From contig CAMBXJ010000215.1 in the NCBI GenBank assembly GCA_945871455.1, positions 1-7,389 of the forward strand: 7,389 nucleotides of DNA. The letters run 5' to 3'. Source of the stretch: Asaia bogorensis. GTDB lineage: Bacteria > Pseudomonadota > Alphaproteobacteria > Acetobacterales > Acetobacteraceae. The notes under the pieces are model-generated. The model was given only the letters and a program-made list of their open reading frames with translations. It was not told the DNA's origin and ran no database searches. Both the position numbers and the translations under genes were made by a program. How positions within the stretch are numbered: the stretch's first letter is position 1; the number at the start of each line of letters is the position of its first letter. Below, piece by piece: positions 1-5,737 of this stretch.

Positions 1-3
1 ATC

Positions 4-167
4 AGAGCATGATCACACCAAGCGGAACGTAACGGTGTGTGAGTCATGGATAACACAGCAAGTTAGAGCGGTTTTCCGTTTCCAGTCAGTCAGAGTGAAA
101 CCGCTCTGGCCTTGTTTGATCGCATGAGCAACACGCTGTTACGTTCCGCTCAGCGTGATGATGCTCT
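4..167. repeat. Large nested imperfect palindrome (MITE-like or extragenic repeat element)
   Basis: Bases 4-48 and 123-167 are 45-base arms that are imperfect reverse complements. The best block is 21-33 against 138-150 (AGCGGAACGTAAC and its exact complement), and the outermost 30 bases differ at only 4 positions. Within it, 65-74 (AGAGCGGTTT) is the exact reverse complement of 98-107. The stretches between arms and core (49-64 and 108-122) are also loosely complementary, so the whole 164 bases could fold into one long cruciform or RNA hairpin. There is no ORF inside and no transposase nearby. The left outer edge begins AGAGCAT and the right edge ends ATGCTCT, immediately followed by the A that completes a minus-strand TAG stop. 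It could be a non-autonomous transposable element or a chromosomal extragenic palindrome family. The symmetry is directly visible; its mobility is inference. Confidence 0.8.
65..107. repeat. Inner hairpin of the palindromic element
   Basis: A 10-bp perfect stem, 65-74 against 98-107, encloses a 23-base loop (75-97) that contains a short CAGT-rich direct duplication. Its symmetry centre is half a base from that of the outer arms, so the core and outer arms may be separate repeat modules that became nested, or one element with a small indel. It is not followed by a T-run on either strand, so it does not look like a rho-independent terminator. Confidence 0.6.
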
Positions 168-321
168 AGCGCCAGCGCAGCAGCGCTCGCTCTGTCAGGC
201 TGATCAGGCAGGCGACCGTCAGGCCCAGGGCGGCCAACAGGAGCGCCGTCAGGAGCGGTCGAAGGATGCGTCACGGTCGCCATGCCGGTGTGGTCGTTCC
301 TGTCTGAGCCGGGTTCGCCAT
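166..321 (-). pseudogene. Remnant of a small or truncated membrane protein (possibly an ABC permease end)
   Basis: Reading the minus strand from an ATG at 321, one frame gives MANPAQTGTTTPAWRP, then a TGA at 273-271. In the same frame it continues for 34 codons as a basic-flanked hydrophobic helix (core LLTALLLAALGLTVACLISL) ending ERALLRWR and a TAG at 168-166. The stretch after the helix resembles the cytoplasmic tail of NitT/TauT/SsuC-type ABC importer permeases. A single TGG-to-TGA change would join the halves into a 51-residue one-helix protein. There is no permease EAA-loop or second helix, so it is either a fused or deleted permease remnant or an unrelated small membrane protein. The TAG coincides with the edge of the palindromic repeat. 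A longer minus-strand frame covering the same bases gives Pro/His/Arg-rich sequence with no recognisable features. The assignment is tentative. Confidence 0.3.
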
Positions 322-328
322 CGTCTAA

Positions 329-356
329 ATTATCCAATGCCCGACAGACCGGTCGA
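329..356 (-). promoter_or_regulatory. Possible sigma70-type promoter facing the membrane-protein remnant
   Basis: On the minus strand, 334-329 reads GATAAT (5 of 6 to the -10 consensus) in an otherwise GC-rich stretch. TCGACC at 356-351 (4 of 6 to the -35) lies 16 bases upstream. Transcription would begin almost at the ATG at 321, implying a leaderless message. The AT-rich block could equally belong to a plus-strand promoter for the downstream ABC-F gene. Weak, sequence-only call. Confidence 0.2.
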
Positions 357-452
357 GGGCAATGTTGGTGGCGTGCCGCGGCCGACGGCACATCATGGTC
401 CCGAACAGACACTCAGGTGCGAACGGCAAACAAAAGTGCTATCCGCCCCCGC

Positions 453-2252
453 ATGCCACCACCTCTCCTCACGCTCCAGGATATCGGCCTTACCTTCGGC
501 ACCGCGCCGCTGCTGGCCGGTGCCGCCCTGGCCGTTTCCGCCGGCGATCGCGTCTGCCTTGTCGGGCGCAACGGTTCCGGCAAATCCACGCTCCTGAAAG
601 TCGCCGCCGGGCTGATCCAGTCCGACACCGGGCGCCGCTTCGCCCAACCCGGCGCCACCATCCGCTATTTGCCGCAGGAGCCCGACTTTGAGGGCTTTGC
701 GACCACCCTTGACTATGTCGAAGCCGGTTTCGGCGGTGGCGCCGCCGGGGATCGCCATCGCGCCACCTACCTGCTGCAACAACTCGGCCTGACCGGCACG
801 GAAGACCCGGAAACCCTCTCGGGCGGGGAGGCCCGCCGCACCGCGCTCGCCCGCGTGCTGGCGCCCGAACCCGATATCCTGCTGCTGGACGAGCCCACCA
901 ACCATCTGGACCTGCCGGGGATCGAGTGGCTGGAACGCGAACTCGCCGGTCTGCGATCCGGTATCGTGCTGATCAGCCATGACCGGCGCATGTTGGAACG
1001 GATTTCCCGTTCCACCGTGTGGCTGGATCGCGGCATCACCCGCCAGCTCGACCAGGGGTTCGCGCATTTCGAGGCCTGGCGCGACGATGTCCTGGAACAA
1101 GAAGAGACCGAGCGGCACAAGCTTGGCCGCAAGATCGTCATGGAGGAAGACTGGCTCCGCTATGGCGTCACCGCGCGGCGCAAGCGCAACCAGAAGCGCC
1201 TGGGCGACCTGCACGCATTGCGCAAGAAGCATAAGGAGCAGCGGGGCGCCCAGGGCAATGTCCGCATGGTGGCGTCGGAAGCCGACCTATCCGGCCGTCT
1301 GGTCATCGTCGCCGAGGGCATCAGCAAGACCTATGGCGATCGCACCGTTGTGGCGCCGTTCTCCACCCGTGTCATGCGTGGCGATCGTATCGGCATCGTC
1401 GGGCCGAACGGCGCCGGCAAGACGACCCTCCTGAACATGCTCACCGGCGTCCTGCCCCCCGACACCGGCGAAGTCCTGCTCGGCACCAACCTGCAATTCG
1501 TCACCTTGGACCAACGACGGGAAACCTTGGACCCGACCCAGACCCTGGCCCAGGCCATGGCGGAGGGCGGCGGCGACACGGTAATGGTGGGTGGCCAGTC
1601 CCGCCACGTCGTCAGCTACATGAAGGATTTTCTGTTCGGCCCCGAACAGGCCAACACCCAGGTCGGTGTCCTGTCCGGGGGAGAGCGCGGCCGGCTGACC
1701 CTGGCGCGGGCCTTCGCGCGCCCGTCCAACCTGATGATCCTGGACGAACCGACGAACGATCTGGACCTGGAAACCCTGGAGTTGTTGCAGGAACGGCTCG
1801 CCGACTATGCCGGCACCGTACTGCTGGTCAGCCACGATCGCGACTTCCTGGATCGTGTGGTGACATCCGTCATGGCAACCGACGGCGAAGGTGCCTGGAC
1901 AGAATATGCCGGTGGCTATTCCGACATGCTGGCCCAGCGCGGCCCGGTCCGCCAGGCCACGGTCGCGGCCAAGGCAAAGCCCGCCGACGCGCGCCCGCGT
2001 GGTGCCTCGCCAAACCGCCGCCTGACGTTCAAGGACAAGCACGCCCTGGAATCCCTGCCAGCCCGCATCGCCGCACTGGAATCCGATCTCGCTCGGCTGA
2101 ACCGCGAGCTTGCCGATCCCGACCTGTACACGCGCAAACCGGATCGATTCAAGGCCGCAACCAAGGCCCTGGAAACCGCACAGACCGCCCTGACCGCGGC
2201 CGAGGAACAGTGGCTGGCGCTGGAAATGCTGCGGGAGGAGTTGGAGGGCTGA
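453..2252 (+). CDS. uup: ABC-F family ATPase, Uup-like
   Basis: A 599-residue soluble protein with two tandem ABC ATPase domains and no membrane segments, the ABC-F layout. Domain 1 has Walker A GRNGSGKST (about residues 38-46), signature LSGGE (122-126) and Walker B ILLLDEPTNHLD (about 142). Domain 2 has GPNGAGKTT (317-325), LSGGERG (407-413) and LMILDEPTNDLD (about 427). Between them (about 191-262) is a long charged linker with RRKRNQKR, matching the helical arm by which ABC-F proteins contact P-site tRNA. The last ~70 residues form a predicted coiled coil, as in the nucleic-acid-binding C-terminal domain of Uup; together with the EYAGGYSDM stretch this favours Uup over EttA. Known role: E. 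coli Uup is ribosome-associated, and its loss raises precise transposon excision. The ATG at 453 is chosen because homology-like sequence (LLTLQDIGLTF) starts right after it. The frame is open back to 282, but that stretch looks non-coding. No clear Shine-Dalgarno precedes the start. It converges with the next gene, leaving 71 bases. Confidence 0.9.
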   Translation: MPPPLLTLQDIGLTFGTAPLLAGAALAVSAGDRVCLVGRNGSGKSTLLKVAAGLIQSDTGRRFAQPGATIRYLPQEPDFEGFATTLDYVEAGFGGGAAGDRHRATYLLQQLGLTGTEDPETLSGGEARRTALARVLAPEPDILLLDEPTNHLDLPGIEWLERELAGLRSGIVLISHDRRMLERISRSTVWLDRGITRQLDQGFAHFEAWRDDVLEQEETERHKLGRKIVMEEDWLRYGVTARRKRNQKRLGDLHALRKKHKEQRGAQGNVRMVASEADLSGRLVIVAEGISKTYGDRTVVAPFSTRVMRGDRIGIVGPNGAGKTTLLNMLTGVLPPDTGEVLLGTNLQFVTLDQRRETLDPTQTLAQAMAEGGGDTVMVGGQSRHVVSYMKDFLFGPEQANTQVGVLSGGERGRLTLARAFARPSNLMILDEPTNDLDLETLELLQERLADYAGTVLLVSHDRDFLDRVVTSVMATDGEGAWTEYAGGYSDMLAQRGPVRQATVAAKAKPADARPRGASPNRRLTFKDKHALESLPARIAALESDLARLNRELADPDLYTRKPDRFKAATKALETAQTALTAAEEQWLALEMLREELEG

Positions 2253-2311
2253 TCCTATCCCAGGCGAGGGCGCACTTCCTGACACAGTAAGCGCAACGAC
2301 CGCATCATCAG

Positions 2312-2333
2312 CGGCGCCGGAATTCATGCGCCG
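2312..2333. other. Stem-loop between convergent genes
   Basis: CGGCGC at 2312-2317 pairs with GCGCCG at 2328-2333 across a 10-base loop. The hairpin straddles the stop codon of the minus-strand oxidoreductase and lies 60 bases past the end of the ABC-F gene. Neither strand has a T-run after it, so it is at best a weak or Rho-assisted transcript end for the convergent pair. Confidence 0.3.
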
Positions 2334-3286
2334 AAATTCAACTCCGCCAGAATGCCGTCGATACCCAACTCGTCGCGCAATTGGCGCAGCCGAGAGGCGG
2401 CGTATTCGGGGCTGCCGACGATGACCTTGTCGCGGAGGATGTCGTCGTAGGTCAGCGCCCGCACCTCTTCCAGCTCCGCCCGCCGGCGCGCGTTGGGAGA
2501 GCCTTCCAGTTGCGAAACCAATGCCCGATAGCCGAGCGTGATGCTGGCTTCCGCTTCCGCGCGCGCCTGGGCATCCGTATCGGCGATATGCAGCGACAGG
2601 CGTAGATGCACCTCGCCCCTGCCAGGATGCCCGGCGTCCTTGTAGGCCTGACGGTAGGCGATCAGATCGGGGGCCAGGCCCGACAAGGTGCCGCTGCGCA
2701 CCGCGACGAACAGCGGATAGCCGAGGGCGCCGAGGACCGGGAACGTGTCCTCGCTGGCCCCGGCGATACGGATTGGCGGATGCGGTTGCTGAAACGGACG
2801 GGGCACCGCGCGGGCTTCGTTGAAGTGATGGAACTTGCCGTCGAACGAAAACACGTCCTGTGTCCAGGCGCGCTTCAACACGTCCAGCGTTTCGTAGAAC
2901 CGTTCACGGCTTTCCGAATAGGGCACGCCATAGGCGGCATAGGCGCGCGGGTTGCCGCTGCGCCCGATGCCCAGCAGCAGGCGTCCCTGGCTGATCTGAT
3001 CGACCGTCGCGGTTTCTTCAGCCAGGCGCAACGGATGCGCCAGTGGCAGCACCTGAACGCCCGTGCCGAGTTTCAGGCGCGTGGTGCGGGACGCGAGCGC
3101 CGCAAGCACGGTCAACGGCGCCGTCAGCACGGACCGGGCGGATTGCTGGTGGATTTCCGCCAGCCAGACCGCGTCCAGCCCCCAGGATTCGGCATCCACC
3201 ACCTGCTGCAAGCCTTGCGCGAAGGCCTCGGCATCTGATTGTCCGGTCATCTGGCGGTGGAACTCATGATACCAGCCAATCTCCAT
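2324..3286 (-). CDS. LLM-class flavin-dependent oxidoreductase (bacterial luciferase-like)
   Basis: A 320-residue cytoplasmic protein of the luciferase-like monooxygenase superfamily (TIM-barrel, uses reduced FMN or F420). Family hallmarks are the opening MEIGWYHEFHR, WGLDAVWLAEIH (about residues 35-46), SRTTRLKLGTGVQVLPLAHPLRLAEE (66-91), DQISQGRLLLGIGRSG (96-111) and the later PHPPIRIAG segment. Length fits the 320-360 typical of the family, and no frameshift or missing block is visible. The substrate cannot be deduced: relatives oxidise alkanes, sulfonates, chelators and many other compounds. Start: the frame is open to an ATG at 3361, but the ATG at 3286 has a good Shine-Dalgarno (GAGGAAC, 4 bases before it) and begins exactly at the conserved N-terminus. 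The upstream interval contains a stem-loop and two direct repeats that may control it. No flavin reductase partner lies beside it. A fragment of a different LLM protein lies divergently just upstream; the two sequences are only distantly alike, so this is not a recent duplication. Confidence 0.88.
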   Translation of the reverse strand: MEIGWYHEFHRQMTGQSDAEAFAQGLQQVVDAESWGLDAVWLAEIHQQSARSVLTAPLTVLAALASRTTRLKLGTGVQVLPLAHPLRLAEETATVDQISQGRLLLGIGRSGNPRAYAAYGVPYSESRERFYETLDVLKRAWTQDVFSFDGKFHHFNEARAVPRPFQQPHPPIRIAGASEDTFPVLGALGYPLFVAVRSGTLSGLAPDLIAYRQAYKDAGHPGRGEVHLRLSLHIADTDAQARAEAEASITLGYRALVSQLEGSPNARRRAELEEVRALTYDDILRDKVIVGSPEYAASRLRQLRDELGIDGILAELNFGA

Positions 3287-3307
3287 CGTCGTTCCTCGCC
3301 TTGCGTT

Positions 3308-3327
3308 CCGGTCGTCCATAGGACCGG
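3308..3327. other. Stem-loop in the 5' leader of the oxidoreductase
   Basis: CCGGTC at 3308-3313 pairs with GACCGG at 3322-3327 across an 8-base loop. On the minus strand the hairpin lies 22-41 bases upstream of the ATG at 3286, ahead of its Shine-Dalgarno. It could be an operator dyad or a leader hairpin. Confidence 0.35.
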
Positions 3328-3337
3328 ATTTGACATC

Positions 3338-3365
3338 GTGCAAACCGCGCCCCGGGTGCAAACCG
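3338..3365. promoter_or_regulatory. Pair of direct repeats, candidate operator
   Basis: The 10-mer GTGCAAACCG occurs at 3338-3347 and again at 3356-3365, exactly 18 bases apart. It lies 52-79 bases upstream of the oxidoreductase start, where a promoter would be expected. Poor -35/-10 matches (TTGCAC at 3343-3338, TATGGA 17 bases on) overlap the proximal copy. An activator or repressor recognising tandem sites could bind here. The repeat is seen; the role is inferred. The interval 3287-3425 contains nothing else I can name. Confidence 0.35.
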
Positions 3366-3425
3366 GGACTTGGCGCGATGGCACCGGTCCGTTACCGTGG
3401 ACGTCAGTCGGAATGGGAAGCGGCC

Positions 3426-3674
3426 ATGCCTCCGCCATCCTGCCTCCTCACCTGGTTCGGCGTCCGCACCACCACCTTGCGGCTGGGCACCGCCGCGATC
3501 GTTTTGCCGTGGCACAATCCGGTGCCGCTGGTGGAGCAGTCGGCGGCGACGGTGGACCTGCTGTCCGGAGGACGTTTTTATTCCGGCATCGGCATAAGGT
3601 TATCGCTACAACGAATTCGTCGGTTTCGACGTGCCGATCGCTGAAGCCGATGCACGCTTCCAGGAAAAACTGGA
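3426..3674 (+). pseudogene. Fragment of a second LLM-class flavin-dependent oxidoreductase
   Basis: From about 3430 the plus strand encodes an LLM segment in one frame (TTTLRLGTAAIVLPWHNPVP, then VEQSAATVDLLSGGRF, to GIG at 3593). Four bases (ATAA) replace the expected one codon, and the protein resumes one frame over from 3598 as GYRYNEFVGFDVPIAEADAR and FQEKLE. So there is a +1 frameshift in the middle of a conserved motif. Only about 80 residues remain of an expected ~330: the N-terminal strand is absent or eroded and the C-terminal two thirds are missing. The motif GYRYNEF marks a subfamily different from the intact LLM gene at 2324-3286. The remnant stops abruptly near 3674, where solute-binding-protein sequence begins. 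Confidence 0.7.
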
Positions 3675-4151
3675 AGCTACGACTTGTTCCAGGTGGCGCG
3701 GGACAGGCTGGGGGCGAAGGGCAAGCGACTATTCGGTCTGGGCTTTTCCAGGCTCCTCGCTGTTCGATAATTTCCTGGTTGCCCATGGCGGGCGGGATAT
3801 CGTCAAGACAACCGGTGAACTGAACATTGCCGACCCGACCGTGCGCAAGGCCGGGTGCCACGGCACTGGAACGGCTGACGACGCGGGCTATGTGCCGCCG
3901 GGCGCGATCAACTGGCTGGTTGTCGACAACAACGCCGCCTTATTCGGCAGGCGGATCGTCATGACGCCGAACGCCACCATCTCGATCTCGGTGGAGCAGA
4001 TGGAGCAGGCGGATCATTGGCCGTGTTCTCCGAACAGATATGGAGCCAGGCGATGTCCAATATCACGCAGAAGAAAATGACGCCGGAACAGGCGACGAAC
4101 GAAGTCGCGGAACGCATCAAGGCGATTTTCGCTCGTTACAAGATGGGCTGA
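3675..4151 (+). pseudogene. Decayed extracellular solute-binding protein of an ABC importer (family 1, sugar type)
   Basis: Pieces of one periplasmic binding protein can be read in changing frames. They are YDLFQVARDRLGAKGKRLFG (from 3678), then one frame over LFDNFLVAHGGRDIVKTTGE and LNIADPTVRKA (3760-3852), then ATALERLTT in the third frame (3857-3883), then GYVPPGAINW and FGRRIVMTPNATISIS (3886-4010), and finally the C-terminus MTPEQATNEVAERIKAIFAR with stop TGA (4023-4151). Order and content match family-1 solute-binding proteins, including the closing amphipathic helix typical of their C-terminus. The signal peptide and N-terminal lobe are missing, at least three frameshifts are needed, and a block of perhaps 100 residues is deleted between 4011 and 4023. 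It is non-functional as read. The matching permease and ATPase genes are not in the window; whether the membrane remnant at 166-321 belonged to a related importer is speculation. Confidence 0.75.
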
Positions 4152-4153
4152 TC

Positions 4154-4202
4154 GGCCGCGATCGCGGCCTGACCCGACCGGCGGTGATATCCGCTGGTCG
4201 GG
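4154..4202. terminator. Two adjacent strong hairpins after the solute-binding-protein remnant
   Basis: Three bases past the TGA at 4149-4151 lies a perfect 16-bp palindrome, GGCCGCGATCGCGGCC (4154-4169). It is followed by a 12-bp stem with one G-T wobble (4173-4184 against 4191-4202) closing a 6-base loop. The position between a plus-strand gene end and the end of the minus-strand MFS gene suits a bidirectional transcript end or RNA-stabilising structure, but no T-run follows on either strand. The remainder of the gap (4203-4361) has no gene. It shows a small GCCC/GGGC hairpin (4250-4262), an inverted pair GAGCGG/CCGCTC (4237-4242, 4295-4300) and a duplicated GCTGACCGC (4220-4228, 4290-4298). 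Confidence 0.35.
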
Positions 4203-4361
4203 CCGAGGGGCGCGGCCGCGCTGACCGCGCCACGTTGAGCGGAAAACCGGCCCGAATTGGGCTACAGGCTATGGCAAAGCGCCTTTCCGGCTGACCGCTC
4301 CACAAAACTCCGGATACGGCCGGGACCTGCCCGGGTGCCGTGCGGGTCGGCGGCGCGGCAT

Positions 4362-5537
4362 TCAGGACGCCGTTGCCGGCACCCGCGACCGTGCCACCCA
4401 GTGCCAGATCACCACGGAAACCGCGATCACCACTGGCGGCACCACCGTCAGGTTCAGGGCCGTCCAGCCCCACACCGCTTCGATCACGCCGGACGCCAGG
4501 GCTGTCATCGCTACGTTCGCAAACACGATGAAGTCGTGCGTCGCCTGCACCTTCACCCGCTCCCGCTGCGTATAGGCCGTGGTCAGCATCGTCGTGCCGC
4601 CGACGAACATGAAGTTCCAGCCGATCCCCAGCACCGCCAGCGCGACAAAGAACGTCCAGAACAGCGGGGCGAAATACAGGTTGATCACCACCGCGCTCAG
4701 GGTCAGGACCCCACCGGTCAGGATGATCTGGTGGATGCCGAATTTCTGAATCAGTTGCCCGGTCACGAACCCGGGCGCATACATCGCAACCGAATGCGCC
4801 CGGATCACCTCGGCGCTGGCCGCGACGCCGAAGCCGCACAGCAACATCTGCAACGGGGTAGAGGCCATCAGCAGGTTCATCGTCCCGTACCCAACCAGGG
4901 AACTGATCACCGCGGCCACGAAATTGGGGCGGGAGATGATGTCGCGGAACGGCACCGCCTCTCCGGTTGCCTTGGGCGGGGCAGGGGGCAGTTCCGTATA
5001 ATACAGCAGGACAGCGGCGATCAGCGGCAGGGTCGGCAGATACAGATAGGTCGCCAGGAACATGAAGTTGGTGATCAGGTCATGCGTCTGCTTGACCATC
5101 TCCGGGCCGACGATGGCCGACAGCACGCCGCCGGCCATGACCAGGGAAATCGCGCGCGCCTTCGCCTCCGGGGCTGCCACCTCGGCCGCGGCGAAGCGCA
5201 GATGGTGCGACATACCGAAGCCGACGCCGGCCGGGATCGCGCCCAGGCAGTAGAGGACGAAATTCTTCGAATAGACGCCGGTGGCGAAGGTGAGGCTGCC
5301 CGCGAACATGATCGCGCAGGCCAGCCAGAACCCCTTCTTGCGGCCGAATCGGGTAAACGCCCAACTCGCCACGACAGACGAGCACATCACCGAGACCATC
5401 TGAATCGCCATCGGCAGGGTATTCAGGGCCGATCCGGACAGTTGGTAGCCGATCAAGGAGGCCATGATGGTCTGGCCGGCCATGACCGCGTGCAGCATCG
5501 CCTGGCAGGCGAAGAGGAGCCAGACATTTCTGTTCAT
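4362..5537 (-). CDS. MFS family transporter
   Basis: A 391-residue integral inner-membrane protein with hydrophobic segments along its whole length, consistent with 12 transmembrane helices. The canonical loop 2-3 motif appears as RFGRKKGFW (residues 63-71). A central hydrophilic loop, PPAPPKATGEAVPFRDIISR (about 200-219), separates the two six-helix halves. Length is typical for the major facilitator superfamily. The substrate cannot be told; the absence of a solute-specific signature leaves efflux or uptake equally open. The ATG at 5537 is preceded by GAGGGAA about 11 bases upstream, a slightly long spacing, and that site can pair with CCTCG just before it in the message. It is the last of three minus-strand genes, 194 bases downstream of thiL, separated from it by tandem repeats and a palindrome, so it probably has its own promoter or regulation. 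No truncation is visible. Confidence 0.85.
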   Translation of the reverse strand: MNRNVWLLFACQAMLHAVMAGQTIMASLIGYQLSGSALNTLPMAIQMVSVMCSSVVASWAFTRFGRKKGFWLACAIMFAGSLTFATGVYSKNFVLYCLGAIPAGVGFGMSHHLRFAAAEVAAPEAKARAISLVMAGGVLSAIVGPEMVKQTHDLITNFMFLATYLYLPTLPLIAAVLLYYTELPPAPPKATGEAVPFRDIISRPNFVAAVISSLVGYGTMNLLMASTPLQMLLCGFGVAASAEVIRAHSVAMYAPGFVTGQLIQKFGIHQIILTGGVLTLSAVVINLYFAPLFWTFFVALAVLGIGWNFMFVGGTTMLTTAYTQRERVKVQATHDFIVFANVAMTALASGVIEAVWGWTALNLTVVPPVVIAVSVVIWHWVARSRVPATAS

Positions 5538-5550
5538 GGGCGTTTCGTTC

Positions 5551-5564
5551 CCTCGGGCGCGAGG
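5551..5564 (-). promoter_or_regulatory. Hairpin overlapping the MFS ribosome-binding site
   Basis: On the minus strand the message reads CCTCG (5564-5560), a 4-base loop, then CGAGG (5555-5551), which is part of the Shine-Dalgarno GAGGGAA. Folding would hide the ribosome-binding site. The stem is only 5 bp, so this is a weak inference about translational control. Confidence 0.25.
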
Positions 5565-5614
5565 CCGGCTTCACCACGACTGGAGCGGCGAACCGATCTG
5601 GCATCTTGTTTTGT

Positions 5615-5629
5615 CGCGTGATTCACGCG
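5615..5629. promoter_or_regulatory. Perfect 15-bp palindrome upstream of the MFS gene
   Basis: CGCGTGATTCACGCG has 7-base arms around a single central base and lies 78 bases before the MFS ATG. The size and symmetry fit a dimeric repressor operator. It shares the CGCG/GTG vocabulary of the tandem repeats that start 19 bases further on, so it may instead be a decayed copy of that repeat. No local regulator gene is present to support the operator reading. Confidence 0.35.
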
Positions 5630-5647
5630 CCGTGACGTTTCGTTCGG

Positions 5648-5737
5648 CATGATCGCGCTTTCAGCGCGTGGTTCAAACATGATCACGCTTTCGGCGCGTG
5701 GTTCAAACATGATCGCGGTTTCGGCGCGTGGTTAAAA
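5648..5737. repeat. Three tandem 30-bp repeats with internal hairpins
   Basis: Units at 5648-5677, 5678-5707 and 5708-5737 begin CATGATC, continue CGCTTTC-like and GCGCGTGGTT, and end CAAA or AAAA. The period is exactly 30 with no spacer, and adjacent units differ at only a few bases. In unit 1 CGCGCT pairs perfectly with AGCGCG across a 3-base loop; in the other two the stem is partly eroded. The third unit runs into thiL: its GTTAAAAA end carries the TAA stop (minus strand, 5734-5732). The array sits between two co-oriented genes, so as RNA it would be a chain of hairpins 3' of thiL that could slow decay or end transcription. It resembles extragenic palindromic repeats rather than CRISPR, because no spacers separate the units. 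Confidence 0.85.

Noticed and set aside
86..412. 108-codon minus-strand ORF
   Set aside because: It runs through the palindromic repeat, and its product is His/Pro/Arg-rich without features. A different frame carries the more convincing membrane helix.
282..452. 57-codon N-terminal extension of the ABC-F protein
   Set aside because: The added sequence is Ser/Arg/Trp-rich with no ABC-F resemblance, and family-like sequence begins immediately after the ATG at 453.
1287..2327. 346-codon open frame on the minus strand
   Set aside because: Complementary to the second ABC domain and C-terminus of the ABC-F gene, which has full Walker and signature motifs; the antisense product has no recognisable features.
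2324..4151. Recent inverted duplication of the LLM gene
   Set aside because: The intact and fragmentary LLM sequences share only family-level motifs (for example GTGVQVLPLAHP against GTAAIVLPWHNP), so they are different subfamily members rather than copies.
4257..5621. 454-codon open frame on the plus strand
   Set aside because: It is antisense to the clear MFS gene. The product is rich in Arg/His/Gln/Gly with no domain or hydrophobic pattern, as expected from mirror-frame reading of GC-rich DNA.
5648..5737. CRISPR array
   Set aside because: The 30-mers abut with no unique spacers and no cas genes are present; they are simple tandem repeats.
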